DNA of 64,000 bases from assembly GCA_022842245.1 (NCBI GenBank), contig JALHPZ010000020.1, positions 51,822 through 115,821 of the forward strand, given 5' to 3'. Below are positions 56,802 to 64,000 of the stretch, piece by piece. Each line of letters begins with the position of its first letter. Within the stretch, counting starts at the first letter, position 1. The translations under genes and the position numbers were made by a program. The notes under the pieces were generated by a model that worked only from the letters and a program-made list of their open reading frames with translations, did no database searches and was not told the origin of the DNA. The DNA is from Gemmataceae bacterium. Lineage in GTDB: Bacteria > Planctomycetota > Planctomycetia > Gemmatales > Gemmataceae.

Positions 56802-56993
56802 GGTCAGGATGTACTTCCGGCGAGGTTGATGGCTCTACTGGAAATGGTGCGAACTGGAGGGCGGTCGAACAGGGCGCGGATCGGAATCGCGAGGGGCAGG
56901 GGTGCGGGCGAGGCGTGGGAACGACGTGTGGAAAAGGGTTTTGAAGGGAATCGAACGGCTACCGGCGCGGCTGCCGCGTGCATTCAACGAAAT

Positions 56994-57017
56994 CGCCCCC
57001 GGCATCGGCCGGGGGCG
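56994..57017 (-). terminator. candidate terminator of small lipoprotein gene
   Basis: A 10-bp perfect GC-rich stem (cgcccccggc / gccgggggcg) with a 4-base loop lies 20 bp after the lipoprotein stop on the minus strand, but only a short T-run (ATTTCG) follows. It separates this gene from the PfaC-like gene. Confidence 0.6.
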
Positions 57018-57037
57018 CGCTCGTTTCCGGCCAGGGC

Positions 57038-57268
57038 CTACTTGCCCTTCTTGTCATCCACGGGAATCGGCGCCGGCATCTTCTCCGGCACCGCCGTACC
57101 GTGGATCGGGGCACCGGTCGGGCGGTACGGGTTGCCCGCGCCGAGGTTGACGTTCGCGTTGTCGGGGTGATGGTAGACGTCGCTCATCCCGCCGACGTGC
57201 TTCCGCTGGCATCCCAGGCCCGCGGCCAACGCGCCGAGCAGCAAAACCGGTGCGACAAAACGGCGCAT
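57038..57268 (-). CDS. small lipoprotein, hypothetical
   Basis: A 76-residue protein starting at 57268 (an ATG at 57280 is also in frame). It has a short basic start and hydrophobic segment (MRRFVAPVLLLGALAAGLGCQ) ending in a Cys, a likely lipobox although the -3 position is Gly. The mature part is Pro/Gly/Asn-rich and ends with a Lys-rich tail (PVDDKKGK). A 302-bp gap (57269-57570) separates it from the next gene and holds nothing else I can recognise. Confidence 0.6.
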   Translation of the reverse strand: MRRFVAPVLLLGALAAGLGCQRKHVGGMSDVYHHPDNANVNLGAGNPYRPTGAPIHGTAVPEKMPAPIPVDDKKGK

Positions 57269-57570
57269 GATCGTTCCCATCCATGGGTGCGGGTAAGGTG
57301 GTTCGGGACCCCGGTACCATGGCCGGGCGGGGCCGAGGGTGGGATCGATCCCTGCCCGGCCAACGGTCACGGGTCCGGTCGCGACCGACCGCCGAAGCGG
57401 ACGGACGCGACGGATGCGGCGGCCCGCGTCCGTGCGGCGAACCACCGTATCGCCAAACTTTTCCGGCTCGCGCCGAAGCCGTTCGACACACCAGATATCG
57501 TCCTGCGGGTTTTGCCGAATTGACCCTTTTCCCGGATTCGTCCCAGATTTCCGGGAAAGTCCGTACGAGT

Positions 57571-59037
57571 CTATCCTTCCAGAAGCGCCATCGCCGCGAA
57601 GCGTTCGAGATCGTCGTTCCCGATCCCGAATTCGGCCGCGAGGGTCGCGCGATCGGTGCGGCCATCGAGGCGCGCCAGCCGGGCGCGCTCGGCGTCGTCG
57701 AGCCGGACGATGCGATGCAAGCGACTGACGATTGCGCCGCCGTTCGAGGCCTGTCGGCGGGCGAGGGGACAGGCACGAGGTCGGTCGCCGACGCCGGCGG
57801 AGTACGCGGTCGGTTCGGCGTAAACATGCCACACTTCCTCGATCGTACCCTTCAACACGATCTGCATGAGCAGGTGGCGCGACTTTTCCGGGCCGATTTC
57901 GAACCCGATATAGTCGCGGATATCCGGCAGGAAGGCGTCGGGCTGCAACCGGCGGCCAGGCACGGCTCGCAACCGCCGGAGGAATTGGCGATAGAACGGA
58001 TCGTGGATCTGCACGACTTCGCCGTCCTCTTCGCGCCGGGCTTCGTCGAAATCGGTCGCATCGACGTCGGCGTTCGGATCGACGAGTTTGACGCGCGGGC
58101 TGAGCCAAAGTTTCCCGACGGCCGCGGCGTCGGCGACCCGAGGGATCGCGCGGTCGGCGCGGCAGACGATCGATTGCCGCAGCGAGCGCTGCCAGCGGTA
58201 GTCGTGGTATTGTTCCCGGCGGACCAGGTCGTCCCCGACGACGTCGAGAGCCGTGCGATCAGCACCAAGTTGGGTGAAGGCGCTGGTCGAGAATCGCGAT
58301 TCGGCGACGTACTGCAACCCGTGTGCGGCCAGCCGGGCCGCGAACTCGCCGAAGGCCAGCGCCTCGTTCCGCTCGGCGAGGTACTCGTGCAGGAGATAGT
58401 AATCGGGTTCGTCGGCGAGGGACTTCGCCAGGCTCGCGACCTGGCGGCCGTAGGGCGAATCGGGGTCGGGCAGCGATGCGACAAACGCCGCGAGCCGTTC
58501 GCGCGCCGCGCGGGCGCGGTCGATCGGCGATCCGTCGGCGGGGACGGCACCGATCAGGAAATCGCGGACGACGCCACGGGCGTTCCAACCGGGTTTGGCG
58601 TTGAAACTGATGTAGGCAAGCCCGTTAGGCGCGAGTCGGCGGCGGATCAACTCGAGCAGCGCCGTTTGCGCGGCCGGCGGAATCCACGAGTAGACCCCGT
58701 GCGCGAGGATGGCATCGAAGGGGCCGGTGGAGTCGTCGAGTTCCTCCAGTCGGCCGACCTGAAAGCTCGCATTCGTCGCCCCGATTTCATCGGCGAGTGC
58801 GCGGGCGCGGTCGATCTGCGTGGAGGACGCGTCGAGGCCGAGGGATTGCGTTTCCGGCAGTGATCGGCTCATCGCGAGGAGGTTGAACCCGGTGCCGCAG
58901 CCGACTTCGAGGACCCGGCCGCCGGCCAGCGCGGGCGGCGCGAGGCCGCACAGGACCGCGATGGCGCCAAGATGCGCCGGGTGGGTGTGAAAGTAGGCAA
59001 TGTCGCCGTAGGGAAGTTCGTCGTAGGACTGGGCCAT
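57571..59037 (-). CDS. SAM-dependent methyltransferase with regulatory domain
   Basis: The 488-residue product starts MAQSYDELPYGDIAYFHTHP, the characteristic opening of the methyltransferase/methyltransferase-regulatory-domain family. Motif I is VLEVGCGTGFNLLAMS, then LGLDASSTQIDRARALA and ILAHGVYSWIPP. The central regulatory region (about 215-300) and a C-terminal wHTH-like region (RTDRATLAAEFGIGNDDLERFAAM) follow. Related proteins act on proteins or small molecules in polysaccharide or O-antigen loci, but the substrate is unknown. It lies 16 bp after the GT2 gene on the same strand. Confidence 0.85.
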   Translation of the reverse strand: MAQSYDELPYGDIAYFHTHPAHLGAIAVLCGLAPPALAGGRVLEVGCGTGFNLLAMSRSLPETQSLGLDASSTQIDRARALADEIGATNASFQVGRLEELDDSTGPFDAILAHGVYSWIPPAAQTALLELIRRRLAPNGLAYISFNAKPGWNARGVVRDFLIGAVPADGSPIDRARAARERLAAFVASLPDPDSPYGRQVASLAKSLADEPDYYLLHEYLAERNEALAFGEFAARLAAHGLQYVAESRFSTSAFTQLGADRTALDVVGDDLVRREQYHDYRWQRSLRQSIVCRADRAIPRVADAAAVGKLWLSPRVKLVDPNADVDATDFDEARREEDGEVVQIHDPFYRQFLRRLRAVPGRRLQPDAFLPDIRDYIGFEIGPEKSRHLLMQIVLKGTIEEVWHVYAEPTAYSAGVGDRPRACPLARRQASNGGAIVSRLHRIVRLDDAERARLARLDGRTDRATLAAEFGIGNDDLERFAAMALLEG

Positions 59038-59053
59038 GGTTGTCTCGCGCTCG

Positions 59054-59809
59054 CTATCCCGCTGGGATACGAAGCCGGGCGGCGCGCGGATTGGCGATTC
59101 CGGGGACGGCGCGGAATCGCAGGGCGAGGAGGAATCGGAGGAAGCGGAGCACTTCGCGGAAGCCGAGCTTGGATTCGCCGGCGGCGCGGGGGTGGAAGGT
59201 GATCGGGCGTTCGCCGAGGCGGAAGCCGAGGCGGTGGGCGCAGTAGTTGGTTTCGAGGATGACGGAATAACCGCGGGATTGCAGGCGGTCGAGGTCGAGG
59301 GCTTCGAGGACGTCGCGGCGGAAGAGGCGCAGGCCGTTGGTGGCGTCGGCGATCGGCAGGCGGGCGATCCATTTCGTGAGGGTGTTCGCGACGCGGCTGT
59401 TGGCGTGGCGGTGGAGGTTCCAGCCCTGGATTTCGCTCGTCGCGAGGTAGCGCGAGCCGATCATGCCATCGGCTTCGCCCGCTTCGATGGCGGCGCGCAG
59501 TTCCTCGAACACCTGGGGATCGTGCGACCCGTCGGCGTCCATCTGGCCGATCAACTCCGCGTCGGTCTCGAGCGCGCGGGCGAAGCCGGCGCGCACGGCG
59601 AGGCCGAAGCCCTTGTCGGCGGTGCGCAGGATCAGGTGGACGCGCGGTTCCTTCGCCGCGATCGCGCGCACGACGTCCGCCGTGCCGTCCGGCGAGTTGT
59701 CGTCCACGACGATGGCGTGGTACTCCGGACCGACGGCGAGGACGCGGTTCAACAAAGTCCCGATGTTCGCGGCTTCGTTGTAGGTGGGTATGACGATGGC
59801 GATGCTCAT
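59054..59809 (-). CDS. GT2 polyprenol monophosphomannose synthase-like glycosyltransferase
   Basis: The 251-residue protein has the GT2 nucleotide-sugar fold: VIPTYNEAANIG, VVDDNSPDGTADV, and the DxD-type DADGSHDP. Conserved DPM-type blocks GSRYL, GWNLHRHANSRVANTLTKW and ATNGLRLFRRDVL follow. It probably transfers a hexose from a nucleotide sugar to polyprenyl phosphate. There is no C-terminal transmembrane helix, so it is a Type II soluble enzyme. Stop and start overlap with the DegT-family gene (ATGA). Confidence 0.9.
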   Translation of the reverse strand: MSIAIVIPTYNEAANIGTLLNRVLAVGPEYHAIVVDDNSPDGTADVVRAIAAKEPRVHLILRTADKGFGLAVRAGFARALETDAELIGQMDADGSHDPQVFEELRAAIEAGEADGMIGSRYLATSEIQGWNLHRHANSRVANTLTKWIARLPIADATNGLRLFRRDVLEALDLDRLQSRGYSVILETNYCAHRLGFRLGERPITFHPRAAGESKLGFREVLRFLRFLLALRFRAVPGIANPRAARLRIPAG

Positions 59810-61101
59810 GCGGCCTCCCGGATTGATTCGCCGGCCGAACGCCGGATCGACGTCGCGCGTTCCGAGCGGCCGAAATACTGGTGGATCGTGTCCACGACGT
59901 GGTCGATGCCGTCAGCCGTGATCGACTGGTGGCAGCCGATGTAGAAGCCGCTTTCGTTGAGCCAGCGGGCGACGGGGTAGTGCGGCTCCAGGTCGCCGAA
60001 CATCTTGGTGTAGATCGGTTGATTGATGAGCGGGAGCAGGTCGCGCGTCTCGACGCCGTGGGATTCGAGATGGTTCACGAGGTCTCGCTTCGAGCCTTCG
60101 CGCAGCACGAGCGGAAAGAGCATGAAGACGTGGTCGCGGTCGGCCGGCACGGTCGGGAGCTGGATCACGTCCGACAGGCCGGCGAGGCGTTCGCGGTACT
60201 GGCGGGCGATGCCGACGCGGCGGGCGATGATCTCGTCCTTGCGTTCGAGCTGCGCCAGGCCGATGGCGGCTTCCATTTCGGTGCAGCGGAAGCTGTGTCC
60301 GAGGTGGACGAAGCGGAAGCGGCGGGCGGCGATCTCGAAGAGTTGCTTCCCCTTCACGCCGTCGTCGTCGTCGATGGAGAGGTAGATCGAATCGCGGCCG
60401 TGGTTCATCAGGCTCTTGAGCATCACGGCCAGGTCGGGGTCGTTCGTGGTGGCGAATCCGCCGACGCCGGTGACGATGTAATGCGCGATGTAGGTGCTGA
60501 AGCAGCCGATGTCGCCCCACGAACCGACCTTGCGCCCTCGGCAGTTCGCGAACATCGTTTCGCAGGAGTCCTCGACGACTTTCAGGTCGTGTTGGCGGGC
60601 GATGGCGTCGATGGCGTGCATGTCCGCGGGCAGGCCCAGCAGGTGTACGGGTAGGATCGCGCGGGTGCGGGGCGTGATCTTCGCCTCGATCTTCGCCGGG
60701 TCGATGTTGTAGGTCAGCGGGTCGACGTCCACGAAGACCGGCGTCAGGCGGTTGTGCAGCACGACGTTGCTGGTGGCGACGAACGTGACCGCCGGCACGA
60801 GCACCTCGTCGCCGTCGGCCCAGCCATGCAATTCCTTGAGCGCCGCCAGCGAGATGTGCAGGGCGCTCGTGCCGCTGTTGCAGAACACGGCGAACTTGCA
60901 ATCGTGCTCGGCGGCGAAGAGATCCTCGAACTTCCGCGTGAACGGACCGTACGACAGCCGGTTGCTGTCGATTACCTGGGCGAGGTATTCCTTCTCCTTC
61001 GCGCCGAGTTGCAGGTCGCCGACGGTGACCTTGAAGTTCGGGTCGGGCCGCGCGGCGCGCGGGCTTTCGGCGGATCGTTGCATTGTGGCGTTAGCCGGCA
61101 T
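59806..61101 (-). CDS. DegT/DnrJ/EryC1-family sugar 3-dehydratase with His in place of PLP Lys
   Basis: The 431-residue protein has the fold-type I PLP pattern (NSGTSALHISL, VPAVTFVATSNVV, VHLLGLPADM, VEDSCETMFA). At the position of the PLP-binding lysine it has His207 in FSTYIAHYIVTGVGGF. A His there is the hallmark of the ColD and RfbH/E1 sugar 3-dehydratases, which remove the 3-OH to make 3-deoxysugars, rather than aminotransferases. It starts at 61101 with GGAGGG 5 bases upstream. Its association with GT2 and GT87 genes supports a role in a deoxysugar-containing polysaccharide. Confidence 0.87.
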   Translation of the reverse strand: MPANATMQRSAESPRAARPDPNFKVTVGDLQLGAKEKEYLAQVIDSNRLSYGPFTRKFEDLFAAEHDCKFAVFCNSGTSALHISLAALKELHGWADGDEVLVPAVTFVATSNVVLHNRLTPVFVDVDPLTYNIDPAKIEAKITPRTRAILPVHLLGLPADMHAIDAIARQHDLKVVEDSCETMFANCRGRKVGSWGDIGCFSTYIAHYIVTGVGGFATTNDPDLAVMLKSLMNHGRDSIYLSIDDDDGVKGKQLFEIAARRFRFVHLGHSFRCTEMEAAIGLAQLERKDEIIARRVGIARQYRERLAGLSDVIQLPTVPADRDHVFMLFPLVLREGSKRDLVNHLESHGVETRDLLPLINQPIYTKMFGDLEPHYPVARWLNESGFYIGCHQSITADGIDHVVDTIHQYFGRSERATSIRRSAGESIREAA

Positions 61102-62410
61102 GGAAGCCCTCCGTGGCTCGGTCGGCGGGGTCGGTCGGGGTGGATTCGCGCAGTTCGCGCAGACGGCAGGCGAGGCAATAGGCCGTCAGCATCAAACCCA
61201 GGATCTTGAAGCCGAAGATGACCGAATGACTCATGGCGAACCCGACCGGCTGAAGCACAAGGCATGCCAGCGCCAGCCCGGCGTGAACCGGAAGCGGATC
61301 GCGCCGGTCCCACACCGCCAGCATCGCCATCGGGAGGAACACGAGATTGTAATCGTTGGCGACCTTCGGCACGAAGGTCGCCGCCGCCAGCGTCCAGAGC
61401 AGGAACGGCAGGATGGCGGCGCGCGGATCGCGGCAACGGTACAGGCCGAGGCTCACCCACGCCAGCAGCGAACCGATGATAGCGCCCGCGGCGACCGGGC
61501 CGGGAATCTTCGCGAGCACTCCCAATCGGGTCCCTTCCCACGTCGCTTTCCAGCCCCAGGGGATCGAGTGGATCATTGGCGGCGCGGCCGGCAGCGTATC
61601 CACCTCGTGCAGGGTTGTGAGTTCGCGGAGGTTCGCCTCGAAGATCGGCAGGTTGTGCGGTTGAAACGAAAGAAGGAGGGCGACGAACGCGGTCGTGCAG
61701 CCGAGGGCACGCCAGCGCCGAAGCGCGAACGGCGCGGCCAGGAGCAGGCCCGGATAGATCTTGAGGCAGATCGCCGCCGCGAGCGCGTAGCCGACGAGCA
61801 GGTCCCACCGCCAACCGCTGCGGCGCAGGCCCCACGCCGCCAGCAACAGGTATGGCACGAGCAGCAGGTCGTAGTTCCCGCGTTCGAGGGCGTACGACGC
61901 CGGACCGCTGCACACGATGGCCGCGACGGCGAAGAACACCGGTACTGGCGATAGGCCCAGCGCCCGCCGTGCGCCCCACGCGGCGACGCCGCCCAGCGTC
62001 GCGAACGCGCCAAGCGCCACCGTCCAGACCGCGATCGCTTTCCCCACCGGAAGGAGCTTGCACCAGAAGAAGAACACCAGCACGATCGGCGGGTAGCAGA
62101 GTTTGCGACCGATCGGGTCGCCGAAGTTGGCACGGTACGGATCGCCGCCGGCGAACCAGAAATTCACGGCCTGGAAGTTGTGCAGGAAATCGAGCGAGAG
62201 GAACGCGAACGGATCGTACCACGTCGTCGGCGAGCCTTTGACGTGCCACTTTAGAATCGCGTAGCGCCAGTAGAGCGCCCACCAGACGAGCGCCGCGAGG
62301 CCGACGAGGTTCCAGAACGCGTGCGCGGACCACACGCTGCGAACGGCGGCGCGCAGGTCCGGCGCGTGCGTTCGATCGAGCCATCCTATTCGCCGTAGCA
62401 ATCCGTGCAC
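61091..62410 (-). CDS. GT87 (DUF2029) membrane glycosyltransferase
   Basis: The 439-residue product is a polytopic membrane protein with about ten helices and DUF2029/GT87 features: YDPFAFLSLDFLHNFQAVNFWFAGGDPY in the first loop, RGNYDLLLVPYLLLAAW, and CLKIYPGLLLAAPF. These enzymes use polyprenyl-phosphate-linked mannose or similar donors outside the membrane, fitting the neighbouring DPM-like gene. The start is uncertain: I chose the GTG at 62410; a TTG at 62512 overlaps the upstream gene. Confidence 0.8.
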   Translation of the reverse strand: MHGLLRRIGWLDRTHAPDLRAAVRSVWSAHAFWNLVGLAALVWWALYWRYAILKWHVKGSPTTWYDPFAFLSLDFLHNFQAVNFWFAGGDPYRANFGDPIGRKLCYPPIVLVFFFWCKLLPVGKAIAVWTVALGAFATLGGVAAWGARRALGLSPVPVFFAVAAIVCSGPASYALERGNYDLLLVPYLLLAAWGLRRSGWRWDLLVGYALAAAICLKIYPGLLLAAPFALRRWRALGCTTAFVALLLSFQPHNLPIFEANLRELTTLHEVDTLPAAPPMIHSIPWGWKATWEGTRLGVLAKIPGPVAAGAIIGSLLAWVSLGLYRCRDPRAAILPFLLWTLAAATFVPKVANDYNLVFLPMAMLAVWDRRDPLPVHAGLALACLVLQPVGFAMSHSVIFGFKILGLMLTAYCLACRLRELRESTPTDPADRATEGFHAG

Positions 62411-62495
62411 CGCGCGCCCCCGCGTCCCCGCGTCCCTTCGGAACGAACGGCGATTGTGCCCCGGCGGCGCGCGGAGCGTCAAGGCGAGTTTAGCC

Positions 62496-64000
62496 CTAGC
62501 GGGCCGGTGCAAAGTCCCAAAGGCCGAGGCGGGCGGTGCTTTTCGCGTCGGCCGATCCGGCCATCATCATGCTGCCGGGCATGCCCATGCCCATCCCCGC
62601 CATCCCCGGCGCGTTCGTGGGCCGTTCGAGGATCGCTAGCGTCGGCCGGTCCGGTGCGAACGCGAGCGCCACGCTCATCTGCGTCTCCCACTTGCGGATC
62701 GGCTGGCCGCTCACGGTGTCCAATACCGTGACGTAGCCCGTCCACGGCATCGGGGCGGGTGGTCCGCCGCCGTGTTCGTCCGACAATCCGCCGGCGCCCC
62801 CGAAGATCGCCTCCGCCTTCGCTGGCCGTTCGACGATCGCCACCCGTTTACCGTCGTGCGACAGGAACGCCTCGTTCACCCGACGATTCGCCGTTGCGGG
62901 AAACCGGCGGACCTCCCGCCCCGATATCGCGTCGTGGATCGCCACGCCGTCCGAGGTCACGATCGCGAGGGTCCTACCTTCGCGGCTCGTCACGGCCTGC
63001 ACGTCGCCGAACGGGATCTTCTCCGCGGGCATCCACGTCCAGAGCTTTCGGTTGTCGCGCGTGCTCCAAACTGTCAGATCATGGAACTGTTGAACTTCGA
63101 TCACATGGGGCGGCGTGCCGGCACCGCCCGGATCGTTTCGCTTCCCCGTGAGATGTCGTGCGGTCACGGCCATCGAACCGTCGGCGGCGAGCGCGAGCAG
63201 ATGCTCCGTCGTTCGAAAGAACGGGACCCCGACCGGTCCGGTCGTGAAGTCGATCTCCCGGACCTCCGTCGTCCTCGCCGCCGCGTCGTAGGAAGTGAAG
63301 AGAACGGACCGGCCGTTCGAGGACAACGTCGGCATCCGGGCGGCGGGGTCGGTGAGTTCCACTTCGCCCGTCACCTCCTTGTTCGCCGCCTTCACGACCT
63401 GGAGCTTGTTCTGGACGTTGATGCCGCCGGACTCTTCCAGATGGACGACGAAGGTCGACGCGTCCTTTGGGTTGATGCCGACGACGGAACCTTTGAGCGA
63501 GGCATCGCCGCCGGCCCGCAGCCGGGTTTCGTCGGTGCGGACGATGGAAACCGACGTGGAAATCGTGCCGAACTGGTTTCCGTTGGATCGCGGATCGACG
63601 CCGGAGAGCAGAATGGTCCGGCCATCGGCCGACCAGTGCATCGTTTGATAGCGCGCGGAGACTTCGACGATGCCGCGCTGGCGGATCGCGCCGGCGGTCG
63701 CCGGTGCGGGCGCGGCGGGGCGTTCGACGGGCGCGGGCGGCGCCTTCGCGGTCGGGAATTCCGGCGCGGGTTTCACGGGGTCGCCCGCGAGGCCGAAGCC
63801 GAGGGCGGTCGCCATCGCCGCGCCGCCGCCGAAGAGCGCCAGTTTCCGCATCATGGAGAATCCCTCGCGAGTGAGTTCGGCGACCGGAGCCGCCACGGGT
63901 CCGCCGGCCGCCCAGGCGGCGGCCGTGTCGACGGTCGATCGAACGAGCGGGTCGGGCACCGCCGCCGCCGCGACCGACGCCGAGAGCGCCAGAGCCGGGG
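62496..64000 (-). CDS. probable ECF sigma factor-propeller fusion, N-terminus beyond window
   Basis: About 500 residues are visible, and the reading frame is open to the right edge without a convincing start, reading ALALSASVAAAAVPDPLVRST before 63959. This hydrophobic Ala-rich stretch followed by VAELTREGFSMMRKLALFGGGAAMATALGFG is typical of the C-terminal extensions of Gemmataceae ECF sigma factors. The following 430 residues form WD40-like strands (TMHWSADGRTILLSGV, LSSNGRSVLFTSYDA, AFLSHDGKRVAIVE) and end with a Met/Gly-rich segment. The sigma domains should be just outside the window; if they are not, this is an anchored propeller protein. Confidence 0.65.
   Translation of the reverse strand, partial: PALALSASVAAAAVPDPLVRSTVDTAAAWAAGGPVAAPVAELTREGFSMMRKLALFGGGAAMATALGFGLAGDPVKPAPEFPTAKAPPAPVERPAAPAPATAGAIRQRGIVEVSARYQTMHWSADGRTILLSGVDPRSNGNQFGTISTSVSIVRTDETRLRAGGDASLKGSVVGINPKDASTFVVHLEESGGINVQNKLQVVKAANKEVTGEVELTDPAARMPTLSSNGRSVLFTSYDAAARTTEVREIDFTTGPVGVPFFRTTEHLLALAADGSMAVTARHLTGKRNDPGGAGTPPHVIEVQQFHDLTVWSTRDNRKLWTWMPAEKIPFGDVQAVTSREGRTLAIVTSDGVAIHDAISGREVRRFPATANRRVNEAFLSHDGKRVAIVERPAKAEAIFGGAGGLSDEHGGGPPAPMPWTGYVTVLDTVSGQPIRKWETQMSVALAFAPDRPTLAILERPTNAPGMAGMGMGMPGSMMMAGSADAKSTARLGLWDFAPAR

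Overview
The window is GC-rich, gene-dense bacterial chromosome. Its families point to a planctomycete, most likely of the Gemmataceae type (inference): DUF1501 proteins, PSCyt1/DUF1549/DUF1553 cytochrome-like proteins, a PVC-type CxxCH heme protein with HEAT repeats, long Ser/Thr kinases with WD40 or PD40 propellers, and an ECF-sigma-like C-terminal tail fused to a propeller. I see no rRNA, tRNA, CRISPR array or intact insertion sequence.

Layout. 1-4.9 kb: minus-strand DUF1501, DUF1501 and PSCyt genes, plus an unannotated 47-residue membrane ORF. 5-9.6 kb: an exported kelch-like protein and a kinase-WD40 protein. 9.6-10.25 kb: about 690 bp without a recognisable gene. 10.25-13.7 kb: mannonate dehydratase, an Nramp-like transporter and a BASS-type transporter. 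13.7-16.7 kb: a second PSCyt protein carrying in-frame repeat insertions. 16.8-26 kb: a tightly packed four-gene operon of two Clp/Hsp104-like double-AAA+ ATPases flanking a Ser/Thr kinase and a DUF1003 membrane protein. 26-29 kb: propeller protein, SDR and secreted metallopeptidase. 29-32.6 kb: prpB-prpC-prpD of the methylcitrate cycle, interrupted by a long perfect inverted repeat. 33.4-34.1 kb: a small toxin-antitoxin-like pair between 24-bp direct repeats. 34-36.5 kb: O-methyltransferase operon and an exported thioredoxin-like protein. 36.6-41.3 kb: minus-strand run of Sua5, DUF58, BatD-like, receiver-GAF and subtilase genes. 41.4-46.6 kb: TPR protein, small protein and the PVC heme protein. 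46.6-56.8 kb: lipid/polyketide cluster with a 2217-residue PfaC-like KS-KS-AT-DH synthase, OleA-like and OleB-like enzymes, a polytopic membrane protein and a methyltransferase. 57-62.4 kb: lipoprotein and a saccharide-related group (methyltransferase with regulatory domain, polyprenol-phosphate mannosyltransferase-like GT2, a His-for-Lys DegT-family dehydratase, GT87). 62.5-64 kb: partial ECF-sigma/propeller fusion.

The strongest candidate for an undescribed system is the AAA+/kinase/DUF1003/AAA+ operon at 16769-25959. Its genes are translationally coupled or closely spaced. The two ATPases share an unfamiliar N-terminal domain, have divergent pore loops, and one lacks a usable Walker B in its first ring. 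Both end in a region that aligns by eye with the PCRF domain of peptide chain release factors but has no GGQ domain. That suggests, without proof, a kinase-controlled, membrane-linked unfoldase pair acting near ribosomes or nascent chains. A second theme is repeats entering genes: 7-bp tandem repeats extend or interrupt three coding sequences, and a palindromic element sits inside another.
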